Source of the DNA: an uncultured Prevotella sp. | Lineage (GTDB): Bacteria; Bacteroidota; Bacteroidia; Bacteroidales; Bacteroidaceae | Assembly (NCBI RefSeq): GCF_937863835.1 | Contig: NZ_CALMHT010000074.1 | Span: forward strand, 1-64,000 | Length of the DNA stretch: 64,000 nucleotides | Direction: 5' to 3' | Shown: one piece after another, positions 17,390 to 28,474 of the stretch | Position numbering within the stretch: position 1 is the stretch's first letter | Layout of the letters: the number at the start of each line of letters is the position of its first letter | The notes under the pieces: model-generated | What the model was told of the DNA's origin: nothing | The model's input: the letters and a program-made list of their open reading frames with translations, nothing else | The model's database searches: none | Made by a program: the position numbers and the translations under genes

Positions 17390-17908
17390 ATGAAAAAGGA
17401 AGTAAAAGATACTATTATAGTTGAACTTGGTGAGAAGTTGAAAGCTTACCCACATTTCTATCTGGTAGATGTTACCGGATTGGATGCAGCTAAGACAAGT
17501 AGTCTTCGTCGCAAGTGTTTCAAGAACGAAATCAAAATGGTCGTTGTAAAGAACAAACTTCTTCACAAGGCTTTTGAAGCATCAGATGTTGATTTCGAAC
17601 CTATCTATGGTTGCTTGAAAGGTAATACCGCAGTTATGTTCTGTAATACAGCGAATGTTCCTGCTAAGTTGCTAAAAGAGTATACGAAGGAAGGTATTCC
17701 TTCTCTTAAAGCTGCTTATGCTGAAGAATGTTTCTATGTAGGTGCAGAAAAGTTAGAAGAACTAGCATCTCTAAAGAGCAAAAACGAAGTTATTGCAGAG
17801 ATTGTTGCTTTGCTACAGTCTCCAACAAAGAATGTCGTATCAGCTCTACAATCAGGAGCAAACACTATTCATGGTGTGCTGAAGACTTTAGGCGAGCGTC
17901 CTGAATAA
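17390..17908 (+). CDS. rplJ: 50S ribosomal protein L10
   Basis: uL10 anchors L12 dimers to the ribosome base. The 172-residue protein has the N-terminal rRNA-binding domain and a helical tail (LQSPTKNVVSALQSGANTIHGVL) for L12 binding. It follows rplA by 19 bp and precedes rplL by 52 bp. Confidence 0.96.
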   Translation: MKKEVKDTIIVELGEKLKAYPHFYLVDVTGLDAAKTSSLRRKCFKNEIKMVVVKNKLLHKAFEASDVDFEPIYGCLKGNTAVMFCNTANVPAKLLKEYTKEGIPSLKAAYAEECFYVGAEKLEELASLKSKNEVIAEIVALLQSPTKNVVSALQSGANTIHGVLKTLGERPE

Positions 17909-17960
17909 GAAAAATAAAGTCGTAAAATTAATATTTAAAAACATTAAAATTTAGAATAAA

Positions 17961-18338
17961 ATGGCAGACGTAAAAGCTATTGCTGAAGAATTAGTAAATT
18001 TGACAGTTAAAGAAGTAAATGAGTTGGCTACAGTCCTCAAGGACGAGTATGGAATTGAACCTGCTGCTGCAGCTGTTGCTGTTGCTGCTGGTCCTGCTGC
18101 TGCTGGTGCAGCTGCTGCTGAAGAAAAATCATCATTTGATGTTGTTCTCGCAGAAGTTGGTGCAGCTAAACTACAGGTAGTAAAGGCAGTTAAAGAGGCT
18201 TGTGGTCTTGGTTTGAAAGAGGCTAAAGATCTCGTTGACGGTGCTCCTTCTACATTGAAAGAAGGTATGTCTAAGGACGAGGCTGAAAACCTGAAGAAGA
18301 CTATCGAAGAAGCTGGTGCTAAGGTAGAACTTAAGTAA
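17961..18338 (+). CDS. rplL: 50S ribosomal protein L7/L12
   Basis: bL12 is the flexible stalk protein that recruits translational GTPases. The 125-residue protein has an N-terminal dimerisation helix, an Ala/Gly/Pro hinge (about residues 32-53), and the globular C-terminal domain with [24 protein letters not shown] strong hairpin follows before rpoB. Confidence 0.97.
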   Translation: MADVKAIAEELVNLTVKEVNELATVLKDEYGIEPAAAAVAVAAGPAAAGAAAAEEKSSFDVVLAEVGAAKLQVVKAVKEACGLGLKEAKDLVDGAPSTLKEGMSKDEAENLKKTIEEAGAKVELK

Positions 18339-18360
18339 TAACTTCTTATACAATAAAATT

Positions 18361-18408
18361 TGGTTAAGATTCTCTAAGTAAGAGAGTCTTAACCATTTTG
18401 TGTTTTTA
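18361..18408 (+). terminator. Attenuator-type hairpin between rplL and rpoB
   Basis: Arms 18361-18375 and 18381-18395 form a 15-bp stem with a single G-T pair and a 5-nt loop (AAGTA). A T-rich stretch (TTTTGTGTTTTTA) follows. As in other bacteria, a partial terminator here would lower rpoBC relative to rplJL. The rpoB ATG is only 31 bp beyond. Confidence 0.85.
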
Positions 18409-18438
18409 TTTTTAAATAGTATTATAACATACCTGCTA

Positions 18439-21400
18439 ATGGCTTCAAAAATTGTTGATAACAGAGTAAATTTTGCCAGCGTAAAAAATCCGATGCCGTA
18501 TCCGGATTTCCTCGATGTGCAGTTAAAGTCTTTTAAAGACTTTCTTCAGTTGGACACTCCGCCTGAAGAACGCAAGAATGACGGTTTGTATAAGGTATTC
18601 TCTGAGAATTTCCCTATAACCGATACAAGAAATAATTTCGTTCTTGAGTTCTTGGATTACTATATAGACCCGCCGCGCTACTCAATAGATGAGTGCTTGG
18701 AACGTGGTCTTACATATAGTGTACCTTTGAAGGCTAAGTTGAAATTGTCATGTACTGACCCTGAGCATGAGGACTTTAATACGGTCGTACAGGATGTGTT
18801 CTTAGGACCTATCCCGTACATGACGGACAATGGAACTTTTATAATTAATGGTGCTGAACGAGTAGTCGTTTCACAGTTACACCGTTCTCCTGGCGTTTTC
18901 TTCGGACAAAGCGTGCATGCAAATGGTACATTGTTGTATTCAGCGCGTATCATTCCATTCAAGGGATCTTGGATTGAATTTGCGACAGACATCAACAATG
19001 TAATGTATGCATATATTGATCGTAAGAAAAAATTGCCTGTTACAACACTTTTACGCGCAATCGGATTTGAGAATGACAAAAATATTCTTGAGATTTTCGA
19101 TCTTGCAGAAGAAGTTAAGGTCAATAAGAAGGAACTGACTAAGTGTCTAGGTAGAAAATTGGCTGCAAGAGTCCTGAAAAGTTGGACAGAAGATTTTGTA
19201 GATGAAGACACTGGTGAGGTTGTTTCTATTGAAAGAAATGAAGTAATTATTGAACGTGAGACAATTCTTGATGAAGATAACATTGAAGAAATAGTTGAAA
19301 GTGGTGCTCGTACAGTGCTCGTTCATAAGGATGAATCAGTAGCTTCTGATTTCTCAATCATTTTTAATACATTGCAAAAGGACCCAAGTAACTCTGAAAA
19401 AGAGGCCGTCAACTACATATATAGACAGTTGAGAAATGCTGATCCACCAGATGATAGTACAGCTCGTGAAGTTATACAAGGTCTTTTCTTCTCAGACAAG
19501 AGATACGATTTAGGTGAAGTAGGTCGCTATCGTATTAATAGAAAATTAGGATTAGATACGAGTACAGAAGTTCGTGTACTTACTAAAGAAGATATTATAG
19601 AGATTATTAAATATCTTATTCAATTGATCAATTCAAAAGCTGCAGTTGATGATATTGACCATTTGAGCAATCGTCGTGTCCGTACAGTCGGAGAACAGTT
19701 GGGAAATCAGTTCTCAATAGGTTTGGCACGTATGAGCCGTACGATAAAGGAAAGAATGAATGTTCGTGATAATGAAGTATTCACTCCGACGGATTTGATT
19801 AATGCTAAAACAATTTCCAGTGTTATCAATTCATTCTTTGGAACGAATGCCTTGTCACAATTTATGGACCAGACGAATCCGCTTGCAGAGGTTACTCACA
19901 AGCGCCGTATGTCTGCCCTCGGTCCTGGTGGTTTGTCACGTGAACGTGCCGGATTTGAGGTCCGTGACGTTCACTATACTCACTATGGTCGTTTGTGTCC
20001 TATTGAGAGTCCTGAAGGTCCAAATATCGGTTTGATTTCTTCATTGTGTGTATATGCAAAAATCAATGAACTTGGTTTTATTGAAACACCATATCGTAAG
20101 GTAGAGAATTCAACAGTCGATCTTGAAAATAAAGATGTTATCTATTTGACAGCAGAGGAAGAATCTGATGTCATAATAGGTCAGGGTAATGCGCCGCTAA
20201 GAGAAGACGGAACATTTATACGTGAAGTCGTCAAATGTCGTCAGGATGCCGATTATCCTGTAGTACCACCATCTGAAGTTCAATTGATGGATGTGTCACC
20301 ACAGCAGATAGCTTCAATAGCAGCTGCTTTGATCCCATTCCTTGAGCATGATGATGCACACCGTGCATTGATGGGATCTAACATGATGCGTCAAGCTGTT
20401 CCTTTGCTTCATAACGAGGCACCGATTGTAGGTACAGGAATCGAAAAACAAGTTTGTGAGGATTCTAGAACTATGATTACAGCCGAAGGTGAAGGTGTTA
20501 TTGAATATGTTGATGCAACAACTATCCGTATCCTTTATGATCGTACTGAGGAGGAAGAATATGTAAGTTTTGAACCGGCATTGAAGGAGTATCGAATTCC
20601 TAAATTCCGCCGTACAAACCAAAGTATGACAATAGACCTTCGCCCTATATGTGTTAAAGGACAAAGGGTTAAGGCAGGTGATATATTAACTGAAGGATAT
20701 GCGACAGAGAATGGAGAACTTGCTCTTGGTCGTAATCTTCTTGTCGCTTATATGCCATGGAAGGGTTACAACTATGAGGATGCTATTGTCTTAAATGAAC
20801 GTATCGTACGTGATGATGTACTGACATCTGTTCATGTCGATGAGTATTCTCTGGATGTACGAGAAACAAAACGTGGTGTAGAGGAATTTACAAGCGATAT
20901 ACCAAATGTTAGTGAAGAAGCTACAAAAGATTTGGATGACAATGGTATTATCCGTGTTGGAGCCCGTGTAGAGCCAGGAGATATCCTTATTGGTAAAATT
21001 TCACCAAAAGGAGAGAGTGACCCTTCTCCAGAGGAAAAATTGCTGCGTGCTATCTTTGGTGACAAAGCAGGTGACGTAAAGGACTCTTCATTAAAGGCAA
21101 ATCCATCACTCACTGGTGTCGTTATAGACAAAAAGTTGTTCTCTCGTGCTGTGAAGACACGCCAGTCTAAGCAACAGGATAAAATAACATTGCAGAAAAT
21201 TGATGATGAATATGCAGCTAAATTAGAAGATTTGAAGTCAATCTTAATAGCAAAAATTGATAACCTTACAAAAGGTAAGACATGTCAAGGTATTAAAGAT
21301 TATGCCGGCATCGAATTAATCAATAAAGGTGCTAAGTTTAGCGATAAAGATGTTATTGCACGCATTGCAGCATTAGAATTTGCGGATATTCAAGTTAATA

Positions 21401-22263
21401 AGTGGACTAATGATGATCATACCAATGATTTGATAGCTAAGCTTATAATAAACTTCTTGAAGAAATCAAAGTTACTTGATGCAGAACAAAAACGTAGAAA
21501 ATTTGCTATTACAATCGGTGATGAGTTACCTTCAGGTATTTTACAGATGGCTAAAGTATATGTAGCTAAGAAACGTAAGATTGGTGTAGGTGATAAACTG
21601 GCAGGTCGTCATGGTAATAAAGGTATCGTTTCAAAGGTCGTACGTCAAGAAGATATGCCGTTCTTAGAGGATGGCCGTCCTGTTGATTTAGTACTTAACC
21701 CTCTGGGTGTGCCATCTCGTATGAACCTTGGCCAGATATTTGAAGCCATTCTCGGCGCAGCAGGAAGAAAACTTGGCGTCAAGTTTGCGACACCTATTTT
21801 TGATGGGGCAAAGCTCAATGATTTACAGGAATGGACTGATAAAGCAGGATTACCGAGACTTTGTTCAACTCATCTGTATGATGGTGAGACAGGAGAACGT
21901 TTTGACCAACCTGCAACTGTTGGTATAACTTATTTCTTGAAACTCGGTCACATGGTAGAAGATAAGATGCACGCCCGTAGTATCGGTCCGTATTCTCTGA
22001 TTACTCAGCAACCACTTGGCGGTAAGGCTCAATTCGGAGGTCAACGTTTTGGAGAAATGGAAGTCTGGGCTCTTGAAGCATTCGGCGCAAGTCATGTACT
22101 GCAGGAGATTCTAACTATTAAATCAGATGACGTTGTAGGTCGTTCTAAGGCTTATGAAGCTATTGTTAAGGGCGAACCAATGCCAACTCCTGGAATACCT
22201 GAATCACTTAACGTGTTACTGCACGAGCTAAGAGGATTAGGTTTGAGCATTACATTAGATTAA
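18439..22263 (+). CDS. rpoB: DNA-directed RNA polymerase subunit beta
   Basis: RpoB forms one pincer of RNA polymerase and much of the active site. Starting at the ATG at 18439 gives 1274 residues beginning [15 protein letters not shown]; a GTG 13 codons upstream lies in the T-tract of the hairpin and is unlikely. The rifampicin region ([22 protein letters not shown]) has the wild-type Asp, His and Ser at the usual resistance positions. [12 protein letters not shown] and the C-terminal [13 protein letters not shown] are intact. rpoC follows by 36 bp. Confidence 0.98.
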   Translation: MASKIVDNRVNFASVKNPMPYPDFLDVQLKSFKDFLQLDTPPEERKNDGLYKVFSENFPITDTRNNFVLEFLDYYIDPPRYSIDECLERGLTYSVPLKAKLKLSCTDPEHEDFNTVVQDVFLGPIPYMTDNGTFIINGAERVVVSQLHRSPGVFFGQSVHANGTLLYSARIIPFKGSWIEFATDINNVMYAYIDRKKKLPVTTLLRAIGFENDKNILEIFDLAEEVKVNKKELTKCLGRKLAARVLKSWTEDFVDEDTGEVVSIERNEVIIERETILDEDNIEEIVESGARTVLVHKDESVASDFSIIFNTLQKDPSNSEKEAVNYIYRQLRNADPPDDSTAREVIQGLFFSDKRYDLGEVGRYRINRKLGLDTSTEVRVLTKEDIIEIIKYLIQLINSKAAVDDIDHLSNRRVRTVGEQLGNQFSIGLARMSRTIKERMNVRDNEVFTPTDLINAKTISSVINSFFGTNALSQFMDQTNPLAEVTHKRRMSALGPGGLSRERAGFEVRDVHYTHYGRLCPIESPEGPNIGLISSLCVYAKINELGFIETPYRKVENSTVDLENKDVIYLTAEEESDVIIGQGNAPLREDGTFIREVVKCRQDADYPVVPPSEVQLMDVSPQQIASIAAALIPFLEHDDAHRALMGSNMMRQAVPLLHNEAPIVGTGIEKQVCEDSRTMITAEGEGVIEYVDATTIRILYDRTEEEEYVSFEPALKEYRIPKFRRTNQSMTIDLRPICVKGQRVKAGDILTEGYATENGELALGRNLLVAYMPWKGYNYEDAIVLNERIVRDDVLTSVHVDEYSLDVRETKRGVEEFTSDIPNVSEEATKDLDDNGIIRVGARVEPGDILIGKISPKGESDPSPEEKLLRAIFGDKAGDVKDSSLKANPSLTGVVIDKKLFSRAVKTRQSKQQDKITLQKIDDEYAAKLEDLKSILIAKIDNLTKGKTCQGIKDYAGIELINKGAKFSDKDVIARIAALEFADIQVNKWTNDDHTNDLIAKLIINFLKKSKLLDAEQKRRKFAITIGDELPSGILQMAKVYVAKKRKIGVGDKLAGRHGNKGIVSKVVRQEDMPFLEDGRPVDLVLNPLGVPSRMNLGQIFEAILGAAGRKLGVKFATPIFDGAKLNDLQEWTDKAGLPRLCSTHLYDGETGERFDQPATVGITYFLKLGHMVEDKMHARSIGPYSLITQQPLGGKAQFGGQRFGEMEVWALEAFGASHVLQEILTIKSDDVVGRSKAYEAIVKGEPMPTPGIPESLNVLLHELRGLGLSITLD

Positions 22264-22299
22264 TTTAAACTCTTTACAAACAACATATATATAACAATT

Positions 22300-25200
22300 A
22301 TGGCTTTTAAGAAAGATTCAAAGATAAAGAGTGTATTTACGAAGATTACCATCGGACTTGCTTCTCCTGAAGAAATCCTGGAAAATTCGTTTGGTGAGGT
22401 TACAAAACCTGAAACCATAAATTATCGTACATACAAACCTGAACGTGACGGTTTGTTCTGCGAGCGTATTTTTGGTCCTACGAAGGATTATGAATGTGCT
22501 TGCGGTAAATACAAACGTATACGTTATAAAGGTATAGTCTGTGATCGATGTGGAGTGGAAGTAACAGAAAAGAAAGTTCGTCGTGAACGTTCCGGACATA
22601 TAGAATTGGTCGTTCCTGTAGCTCATATATGGTATTTCCGTTCTTTACCTAATAAAATAGGTTATTTGCTTGGCTTGCCAACAAAGAAACTGGATGCTAT
22701 TGTTTATTACGAACGTTACGTAGTTATTCAACCAGGTATCGTAGCAGGTAAGAAAGATCAAGACGGAAATGAGTTGAATGGCTCCCATGCTATGGATTTG
22801 TTATCAGAAGATGAATACAATGATATTGTAGATAATCTTCCACAGGATAATGAATATCTTGAAGACAATGATCCTAATAAGTTCATTGCTAAGATGGGCG
22901 CGGAAGCAATCTATGATTTATTGGTCCGTATCGACTTGGATTCCATATCATACGAGTTACGTGATCGTGCAAATAGTGATTCTTCTCAGCAACGTAAGAA
23001 TGAGGCACTGAAACGTCTTCAAGTGGTTGAAGCGTTCAGAAGTAGCAAAGGTGTCAACAAACCGGAGTGGATGATTATGAAAATCATTCCAGTTATCCCT
23101 CCAGAGCTTAGACCTTTGGTTCCGTTGGATGGTGGTCGTTTCGCTACATCGGATCTAAATGATTTGTATCGTCGTGTTATCATACGTAACAATCGTTTAA
23201 AAAGACTTATGGAAATTAAAGCTCCTGAGGTTATCCTTCGTAATGAAAAACGTATGTTGCAGGAGGCTGTCGATAGCTTATTTGATAATTCACGTAAGAG
23301 CAGTGCGGTTAAGAGCGACTCTAACCGTCCATTGAAATCTCTTTCAGATTCATTGAAAGGTAAACAAGGTCGTTTCCGTCAGAACCTTTTGGGTAAACGT
23401 GTCGACTATTCAGCTCGTTCGGTTATCGTTGTTGGACCTGAACTGAAAATGGGTGAATGCGGTCTTCCAAAATTGATGGCTGCTGAACTATATAAACCGT
23501 TTATCATTCGTAAATTGATAGAACGTGGTATAGTTAAGACTGTTAAGAGTGCGAAGAAGATAGTCGATCGCCGTGAACCGGTGATCTGGGATATTCTTGA
23601 GAATGTAATGAAGGGACATCCAGTGATGTTAAACCGTGCCCCGACACTTCACCGTCTCGGTATACAGGCATTCCAACCAAAACTTATCGAAGGTAAAGCT
23701 ATCCAGCTGCATCCATTGGCATGTACGGCTTTTAATGCCGACTTTGATGGTGACCAGATGGCCGTACACCTCCCATTAAGTAATGAGGCAGTACTTGAAG
23801 CGCAGATATTGATGCTTCAGAGTCATAACATTCTTAATCCTGCTAACGGTGCTCCTATTACCGTACCTTCTCAGGATATGGTACTCGGATTATACTATAT
23901 TACAAAGATACGTCCAGGTGCAAAGGGTGAAGGACTTACATTCTATGGTCCTGAAGAGGCTGTCATCGCAAGAAATGAAGGCAAGTGTGACTTGCATGCA
24001 AGTGTACATGTGATTGTTAATGATCTTGATGAGAATGGAAATATCGTTAAAAAAATGACTGACACTTCTGTCGGTCGAGTTATCGTTAACGAAATTATTC
24101 CGGACGAGATTGGTTACATCAATGCCGTCATTTCAAAGAAAAGTTTACGCGATATAATTGCTAAGGTTATTAAGACTGTCGGTGCAGCTCGCGCATGTGA
24201 GTTCCTTGATGGTATTAAGAATCTCGGTTACCGTATGGCATATTTGGCAGGACTTTCATTTAACCTTGATGATATCATTGTTCCACCTGAAAAGGAGACA
24301 TTGGTGCAAAAAGGTAATGATGAAGTTAGACAGATTACTGAAAATTATAATATGGGATTCATTACAGATAACGAACGTTACAATCAGGTTATCGATACAT
24401 GGACTCACGTTAATAATGATTTGGGTAATGTCTTGATGAAAGAGATGACTGAGGCCGACCAAGGTTTTAATGCGGTATTCATGATGCTTGATTCCGGCGC
24501 CCGTGGTTCTAAAGACCAGATCCGTCAGTTGTCTGGTATGCGTGGTCTTATGGCTAAACCTCAAAAGGCTGGTGCTGAAGGTGCTCAGATTATCGAGAAC
24601 CCGATCCTTTCCAACTTCAAGGAAGGTATGAGCGTGCTTGAGTACTTTATATCTACTCACGGTGCCCGTAAGGGACTTGCGGATACTGCTATGAAAACAG
24701 CCGACGCAGGATATCTTACACGTCGTCTTGTGGATGTTTCTCATGATGTCATCATCAATGAAGATGACTGTGGAACACTTCGTGGACTCGTATGTACAGC
24801 ACTGAAAAATGGTGATGAAGTAATTTCTACTTTATACGAACGTATATTGGGACGTGTATCTGTACATGATATTATTCATCCTACAACAGGTGAATTGATT
24901 ATTGCTGCTGGTGAGGAAATAACTGAACCTATAGCACAGATTATTGAAGATAGTCCAATCGAGAGTGTGGAAATTCGTTCTGTATTGACTTGTGAAAGTA
25001 AACATGGCGTCTGCAAAAAATGCTATGGACGTAACTTGGCTACAAGTCGTATGGTTCAGAAAGGTGAGGCTGTCGGAGTCATTGCCGCACAGGCTATCGG
25101 TGAACCTGGAACGCAGCTTACTCTTCGTACATTCCACGCTGGAGGTGTTGCTGCCAATGCGGCCGCTAATGCAGCCATAGTAGCAAAGAATGATAGTAAA

Positions 25201-26646
25201 CTGGAGTTCGAGGAACTTCGTACTGTTCCATTCGATGAAGAAGGTAAAGAATGTCAGATGGTCGTAAGTCGTCTTACTGAGTTGCGTTTCGTTGATGCTA
25301 ATACAAAGATTGTATTGTCAACTGTCAACGTTCCTTATGGTTCTTCTCTCTATTTTAAGAATGGCGATAGTGTCAAGAAAGGCGAAAAGATAGCACAATG
25401 GGATCCATTCAATGCTGTAATTGTAACAGAGAATGCTGGTACAATGAAGTTTAATGATGTGATCGAAGGTGTTACATATCGTGCTGAGACTGATGAAACA
25501 TCAGGTTTGACAGAAAAGATCATAACAGAATCTAAAGATAAAAATAAGGTTCCTACTTGTGATATTTTGGATGCTAATGGTGAAATAGTACGTACATACA
25601 ACTTCCCTGTAGGTGGTCACTTGAATGTTGAAGATGGTCAGACTGTAAAGACTGGTGAAACAATCGTTAAGATACCTCGTGCAGTAGGAAAGGCTGGTGA
25701 TATCACGGGAGGTCTTCCTCGTGTTACAGAACTCTTCGAGGCTCGTAACCCGTCAAATCCAGCTGTCGTATCCGAAATAGACGGTGTCGTTACAATGGGT
25801 AAGGTAAAACGTGGTAATCGCGAAGTCATTGTGACAAGTAAAACAGGTGAACAACGTAAATATCTGGTCAACCTAGGTAAGCAGATTCTTGTTCAACAGG
25901 ATGATGCTGTACGTGCCGGAACCCCATTGTCAGATGGCGTTATAACACCAGCGGATATTCTGGCCATCAAGGGCCCGACAGCAGTACAGGAGTACATTGT
26001 CAATGAGGTACAAGATGTCTATCGTCTGCAAGGTGTTAAGATTAACGATAAACACTTTGAAATTATTGTTCGTCAGATGATGCGCAAAGTACAGATTAAT
26101 GATCCGGGCGATACTATTTTCTTGGAACAGGAAATCGTTGATAAACTTGATTTCTCAGAGGAAAATGACCGAATCTGGGGTAAAAAGGTGGTTACTGATG
26201 CCGGAGACAGCGAGACGATGAAGAAAGGACAGATCGTTACAGCACGTAAGTTGCGTGATGAAAATTCTCTTCTGAAACGCCGTGATCTCAAGACTGTTCA
26301 GGTACGTGATGCTGTGCCAGCTACATCTACACAGATACTTCAAGGTATTACCCGTGCCGCTTTGCAGACAAAGAGTTTCATGTCTGCTGCATCATTCCAG
26401 GAAACAACCAAAGTCCTGAATGAAGCTGCTATTCGTGGAAAGATCGATAAGTTGGAGGGTATGAAGGAAAATGTCATTTGTGGACATTTAATCCCTGCAG
26501 GTACCGGACTCCGTGAGTTTGACAAACTGATAGTCGGTTCGAAAGAGGAATATGAACGTATGTTAGCCAATAAAAAGAACGTGATTGATTTTGCGGAAAA
26601 TCAAGATGGTGAAGCCACTAACGTAGAGGCTAGAGTACAGGAATAA
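22300..26646 (+). CDS. rpoC: DNA-directed RNA polymerase subunit beta'
   Basis: RpoC is the largest polymerase subunit and carries the catalytic Mg ion. The 1448-residue protein has the first zinc site (C66, C68, C81, C84), the active-site motif NADFDGDQM (about residues 479-487), the bridge and trigger helices (FHAGGVAA region), and the second zinc cluster ([13 protein letters not shown]). It ends in a strong terminator 16 nt after the stop codon. Confidence 0.98.
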   Translation: MAFKKDSKIKSVFTKITIGLASPEEILENSFGEVTKPETINYRTYKPERDGLFCERIFGPTKDYECACGKYKRIRYKGIVCDRCGVEVTEKKVRRERSGHIELVVPVAHIWYFRSLPNKIGYLLGLPTKKLDAIVYYERYVVIQPGIVAGKKDQDGNELNGSHAMDLLSEDEYNDIVDNLPQDNEYLEDNDPNKFIAKMGAEAIYDLLVRIDLDSISYELRDRANSDSSQQRKNEALKRLQVVEAFRSSKGVNKPEWMIMKIIPVIPPELRPLVPLDGGRFATSDLNDLYRRVIIRNNRLKRLMEIKAPEVILRNEKRMLQEAVDSLFDNSRKSSAVKSDSNRPLKSLSDSLKGKQGRFRQNLLGKRVDYSARSVIVVGPELKMGECGLPKLMAAELYKPFIIRKLIERGIVKTVKSAKKIVDRREPVIWDILENVMKGHPVMLNRAPTLHRLGIQAFQPKLIEGKAIQLHPLACTAFNADFDGDQMAVHLPLSNEAVLEAQILMLQSHNILNPANGAPITVPSQDMVLGLYYITKIRPGAKGEGLTFYGPEEAVIARNEGKCDLHASVHVIVNDLDENGNIVKKMTDTSVGRVIVNEIIPDEIGYINAVISKKSLRDIIAKVIKTVGAARACEFLDGIKNLGYRMAYLAGLSFNLDDIIVPPEKETLVQKGNDEVRQITENYNMGFITDNERYNQVIDTWTHVNNDLGNVLMKEMTEADQGFNAVFMMLDSGARGSKDQIRQLSGMRGLMAKPQKAGAEGAQIIENPILSNFKEGMSVLEYFISTHGARKGLADTAMKTADAGYLTRRLVDVSHDVIINEDDCGTLRGLVCTALKNGDEVISTLYERILGRVSVHDIIHPTTGELIIAAGEEITEPIAQIIEDSPIESVEIRSVLTCESKHGVCKKCYGRNLATSRMVQKGEAVGVIAAQAIGEPGTQLTLRTFHAGGVAANAAANAAIVAKNDSKLEFEELRTVPFDEEGKECQMVVSRLTELRFVDANTKIVLSTVNVPYGSSLYFKNGDSVKKGEKIAQWDPFNAVIVTENAGTMKFNDVIEGVTYRAETDETSGLTEKIITESKDKNKVPTCDILDANGEIVRTYNFPVGGHLNVEDGQTVKTGETIVKIPRAVGKAGDITGGLPRVTELFEARNPSNPAVVSEIDGVVTMGKVKRGNREVIVTSKTGEQRKYLVNLGKQILVQQDDAVRAGTPLSDGVITPADILAIKGPTAVQEYIVNEVQDVYRLQGVKINDKHFEIIVRQMMRKVQINDPGDTIFLEQEIVDKLDFSEENDRIWGKKVVTDAGDSETMKKGQIVTARKLRDENSLLKRRDLKTVQVRDAVPATSTQILQGITRAALQTKSFMSAASFQETTKVLNEAAIRGKIDKLEGMKENVICGHLIPAGTGLREFDKLIVGSKEEYERMLANKKNVIDFAENQDGEATNVEARVQE

Positions 26647-26661
26647 GAATCTATATATATT

Positions 26662-26703
26662 AAAAAAGGAGTTACAATCATCATGTTGTAACTCCTTTTT
26701 TTA
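26662..26703 (+). terminator. Terminator of rpoBC
   Basis: GGAGTTACAA (26668-26677) pairs with TTGTAACTCC (26686-26695); flanking A and T runs extend the stem, and seven or more T follow. It is a canonical intrinsic terminator. Confidence 0.92.
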
Positions 26704-26836
26704 TGAATATAACTTCATGATATTACGTCTATGTCTTGTCAGATTCTTTTGTGATTTAATTAGAATAGCTGTATTAGAATAAATATTAGACTTGTAATCG
26801 TTGCAAAAAATAGTTCCTTTATAAAGTAACTTTTTA

Positions 26837-26869
26837 TTTGTAAGTTTGATTATAAATAATTACCTTTGC
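26837..26869 (+). promoter_or_regulatory. Promoter of the DUF3467 gene
   Basis: TTTG (26837-26840), 20 bp, TACCTTTGC (26861-26869); the start codon is 22 bp downstream. Confidence 0.8.
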
Positions 26870-26890
26870 ATTTAGATAAAACTAAATATA

Positions 26891-27211
26891 ATGAGTGAAG
26901 AACAAAACAAAAGTCAAAATCAGTTTCAAATTGATTTACCGCAGGATGTCTCACAAGGTGAGTATGCCAATTTTGCTATCATAACACATTCAAGTTCGGA
27001 TTTCGTATTGGATTTTGCCCGGATCTTACCAGGTGTGCCTAAAGCTACTGTACGTAGTCGAGTTATATTAGCTCCGGAGCATGCTAAGCGCTTATTGCAG
27101 GCTCTTCAAGAGAATATACTTAGATATGAAAATGAATTTGGAAAGATCAAAATCCCCGAACAGCAAGATCGAACTATCGCTCCTTTCAATATTAATAAGG
27201 GAGAAGCTTAA
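26891..27211 (+). CDS. DUF3467 protein
   Basis: The 106-residue cytoplasmic protein contains the DUF3467 core: QGEYANFAIITHSSSDFVLDFARILPGVPKATVRSRVILAPEHAKRLLQAL (about residues 22-73). It is a small family common in Bacteroidetes with no known function. It has its own promoter and sits between the polymerase genes and the rpsL group, which suggests, but does not prove, a link to gene expression. Confidence 0.85.
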   Translation: MSEEQNKSQNQFQIDLPQDVSQGEYANFAIITHSSSDFVLDFARILPGVPKATVRSRVILAPEHAKRLLQALQENILRYENEFGKIKIPEQQDRTIAPFNINKGEA

Positions 27212-27303
27212 TCAAGTAAACGTCGCTTTCTAAAATTTGAATCTGTTGTTATCCTGTGATTAATGCTCATATTTTGTGTCTAAAATAAGTTAAAAAAGTA
27301 TAT

Positions 27304-27320
27304 ACGATATTAAATATCGT
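27304..27320. promoter_or_regulatory. Perfect palindrome upstream of the rpsL promoter
   Basis: ACGATATT and AATATCGT are perfect 8-bp inverted arms around one base, 54 bp upstream of the -7 element of rpsL. The spacing suits a dimeric repressor or activator site. It could also help end DUF3467 transcription, as T-rich sequence follows, but the stem is weak. Confidence 0.4.
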
Positions 27321-27373
27321 CCTTATCTACTTTTTTGACTTATTATAAATTAGGTAATTCCAGGAAAACTTCG

Positions 27374-27382
27374 TACCTTTGC
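27374..27382 (+). promoter_or_regulatory. -7 element of the rpsL-rpsG-fusA promoter
   Basis: TACCTTTGC, 78 bp before rpsL. No clear -33 TTTG is present at 19-20 bp. Confidence 0.65.
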
Positions 27383-27460
27383 AGCCCGAATTGGTCTGTT
27401 GTGACCGTTCGTGTTTATCGATAATAATAAAATAATATATAAATTAAAAATTTAACAACA

Positions 27461-27841
27461 ATGCCTACAATTCAACAATTGGTAAGAAAAGGTAGAAAGG
27501 TGCTTGTTGACAAGAGCAAATCACCGGCTTTGGATTCGTGTCCTCAGCGTCGTGGTGTATGTGTTCGTGTCTATACTACGACACCTAAGAAACCTAATTC
27601 GGCAATGAGAAAAGTTGCCCGTGTGCGTTTAACAAACCAAAAGGAAGTAAACTCTTACATTCCAGGAGAAGGACACAACTTGCAGGAACACTCTATCGTA
27701 CTCGTACGTGGTGGTCGTGTAAAGGATTTACCTGGTGTACGTTATCACATCGTACGTGGTACTCTAGATACCGCCGGTGTAGCAAACCGTACTCAGCGTC
27801 GTTCTAAATATGGTGCAAAACGCCCTAAAGTAAAGAAATAA
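27461..27841 (+). CDS. rpsL: 30S ribosomal protein S12
   Basis: uS12 lies at the decoding centre and controls accuracy. The 126-residue protein has [14 protein letters not shown] with the streptomycin-sensitive lysine, and [10 protein letters not shown] with the Asp that is methylthiolated in many bacteria and the second sensitive Lys. Nothing suggests streptomycin resistance. Confidence 0.97.
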   Translation: MPTIQQLVRKGRKVLVDKSKSPALDSCPQRRGVCVRVYTTTPKKPNSAMRKVARVRLTNQKEVNSYIPGEGHNLQEHSIVLVRGGRVKDLPGVRYHIVRGTLDTAGVANRTQRRSKYGAKRPKVKK

Positions 27842-27969
27842 TAGCCGAGAGGTAAAGTATTATTAATAAGTTTTGCTGGAGAATTGTTATAATACGGTTG
27901 AGTAAATGCTTAAGTGAAAGCGTTGAAGAACAAATAATTACAACCCCTGCAGAATAAATTTTCAAAAAA

Positions 27970-28446
27970 ATGAGAAAAGCAAAACCAAAGAAACGTGTGA
28001 TCCTTCCAGATCCCGTTTACAATGACCAGAAGGTCTCAAAGTTCGTAAATCATTTGATGTATGATGGAAAGAAGAGTACATCTTATGAAATTTTTTACAA
28101 TGCTCTTAATACAGTAAAAGAGAAAATGTCAAATGAGGAGAAATCTTCACTTGAAATTTGGAAGACTGCACTTGATAATATTACTCCTCAAGTAGAGGTT
28201 AAGAGTCGTCGTATCGGTGGTGCTACATTCCAGGTTCCTACTGAAATCCGTCCTGATCGTAAGGAAAGTATCTCTATGAAGAATATGATTGCGTTTGCCC
28301 GCAAACGTGGTGGTAAGTCTATGTCAGAGAAACTTGCAGCTGAGATTATGGATGCATTCAACAATCAGGGTGGTGCATACAAACGTAAAGAGGATATGCA
28401 TCGTATGGCTGAGGCTAACCGAGCATTCGCACATTTTAGATTCTAA
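27970..28446 (+). CDS. rpsG: 30S ribosomal protein S7
   Basis: uS7 initiates assembly of the 30S head and contacts E-site tRNA. The 158-residue protein begins MRKAKPKKR and has the family core [19 protein letters not shown] and the C-terminal [17 protein letters not shown]. The 128-bp gap before it has no clear promoter. Confidence 0.97.
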   Translation: MRKAKPKKRVILPDPVYNDQKVSKFVNHLMYDGKKSTSYEIFYNALNTVKEKMSNEEKSSLEIWKTALDNITPQVEVKSRRIGGATFQVPTEIRPDRKESISMKNMIAFARKRGGKSMSEKLAAEIMDAFNNQGGAYKRKEDMHRMAEANRAFAHFRF

Positions 28447-28474
28447 TAGTAATAAATAAAAGGTAAAAAGAATC

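Noticed and set aside
18678..19283. Long open frame antisense to rpoB
   Set aside because: It is the mirror of a highly conserved gene, with no promoter or protein features; many similar shadows occur on the opposite strand of ribosomal genes.
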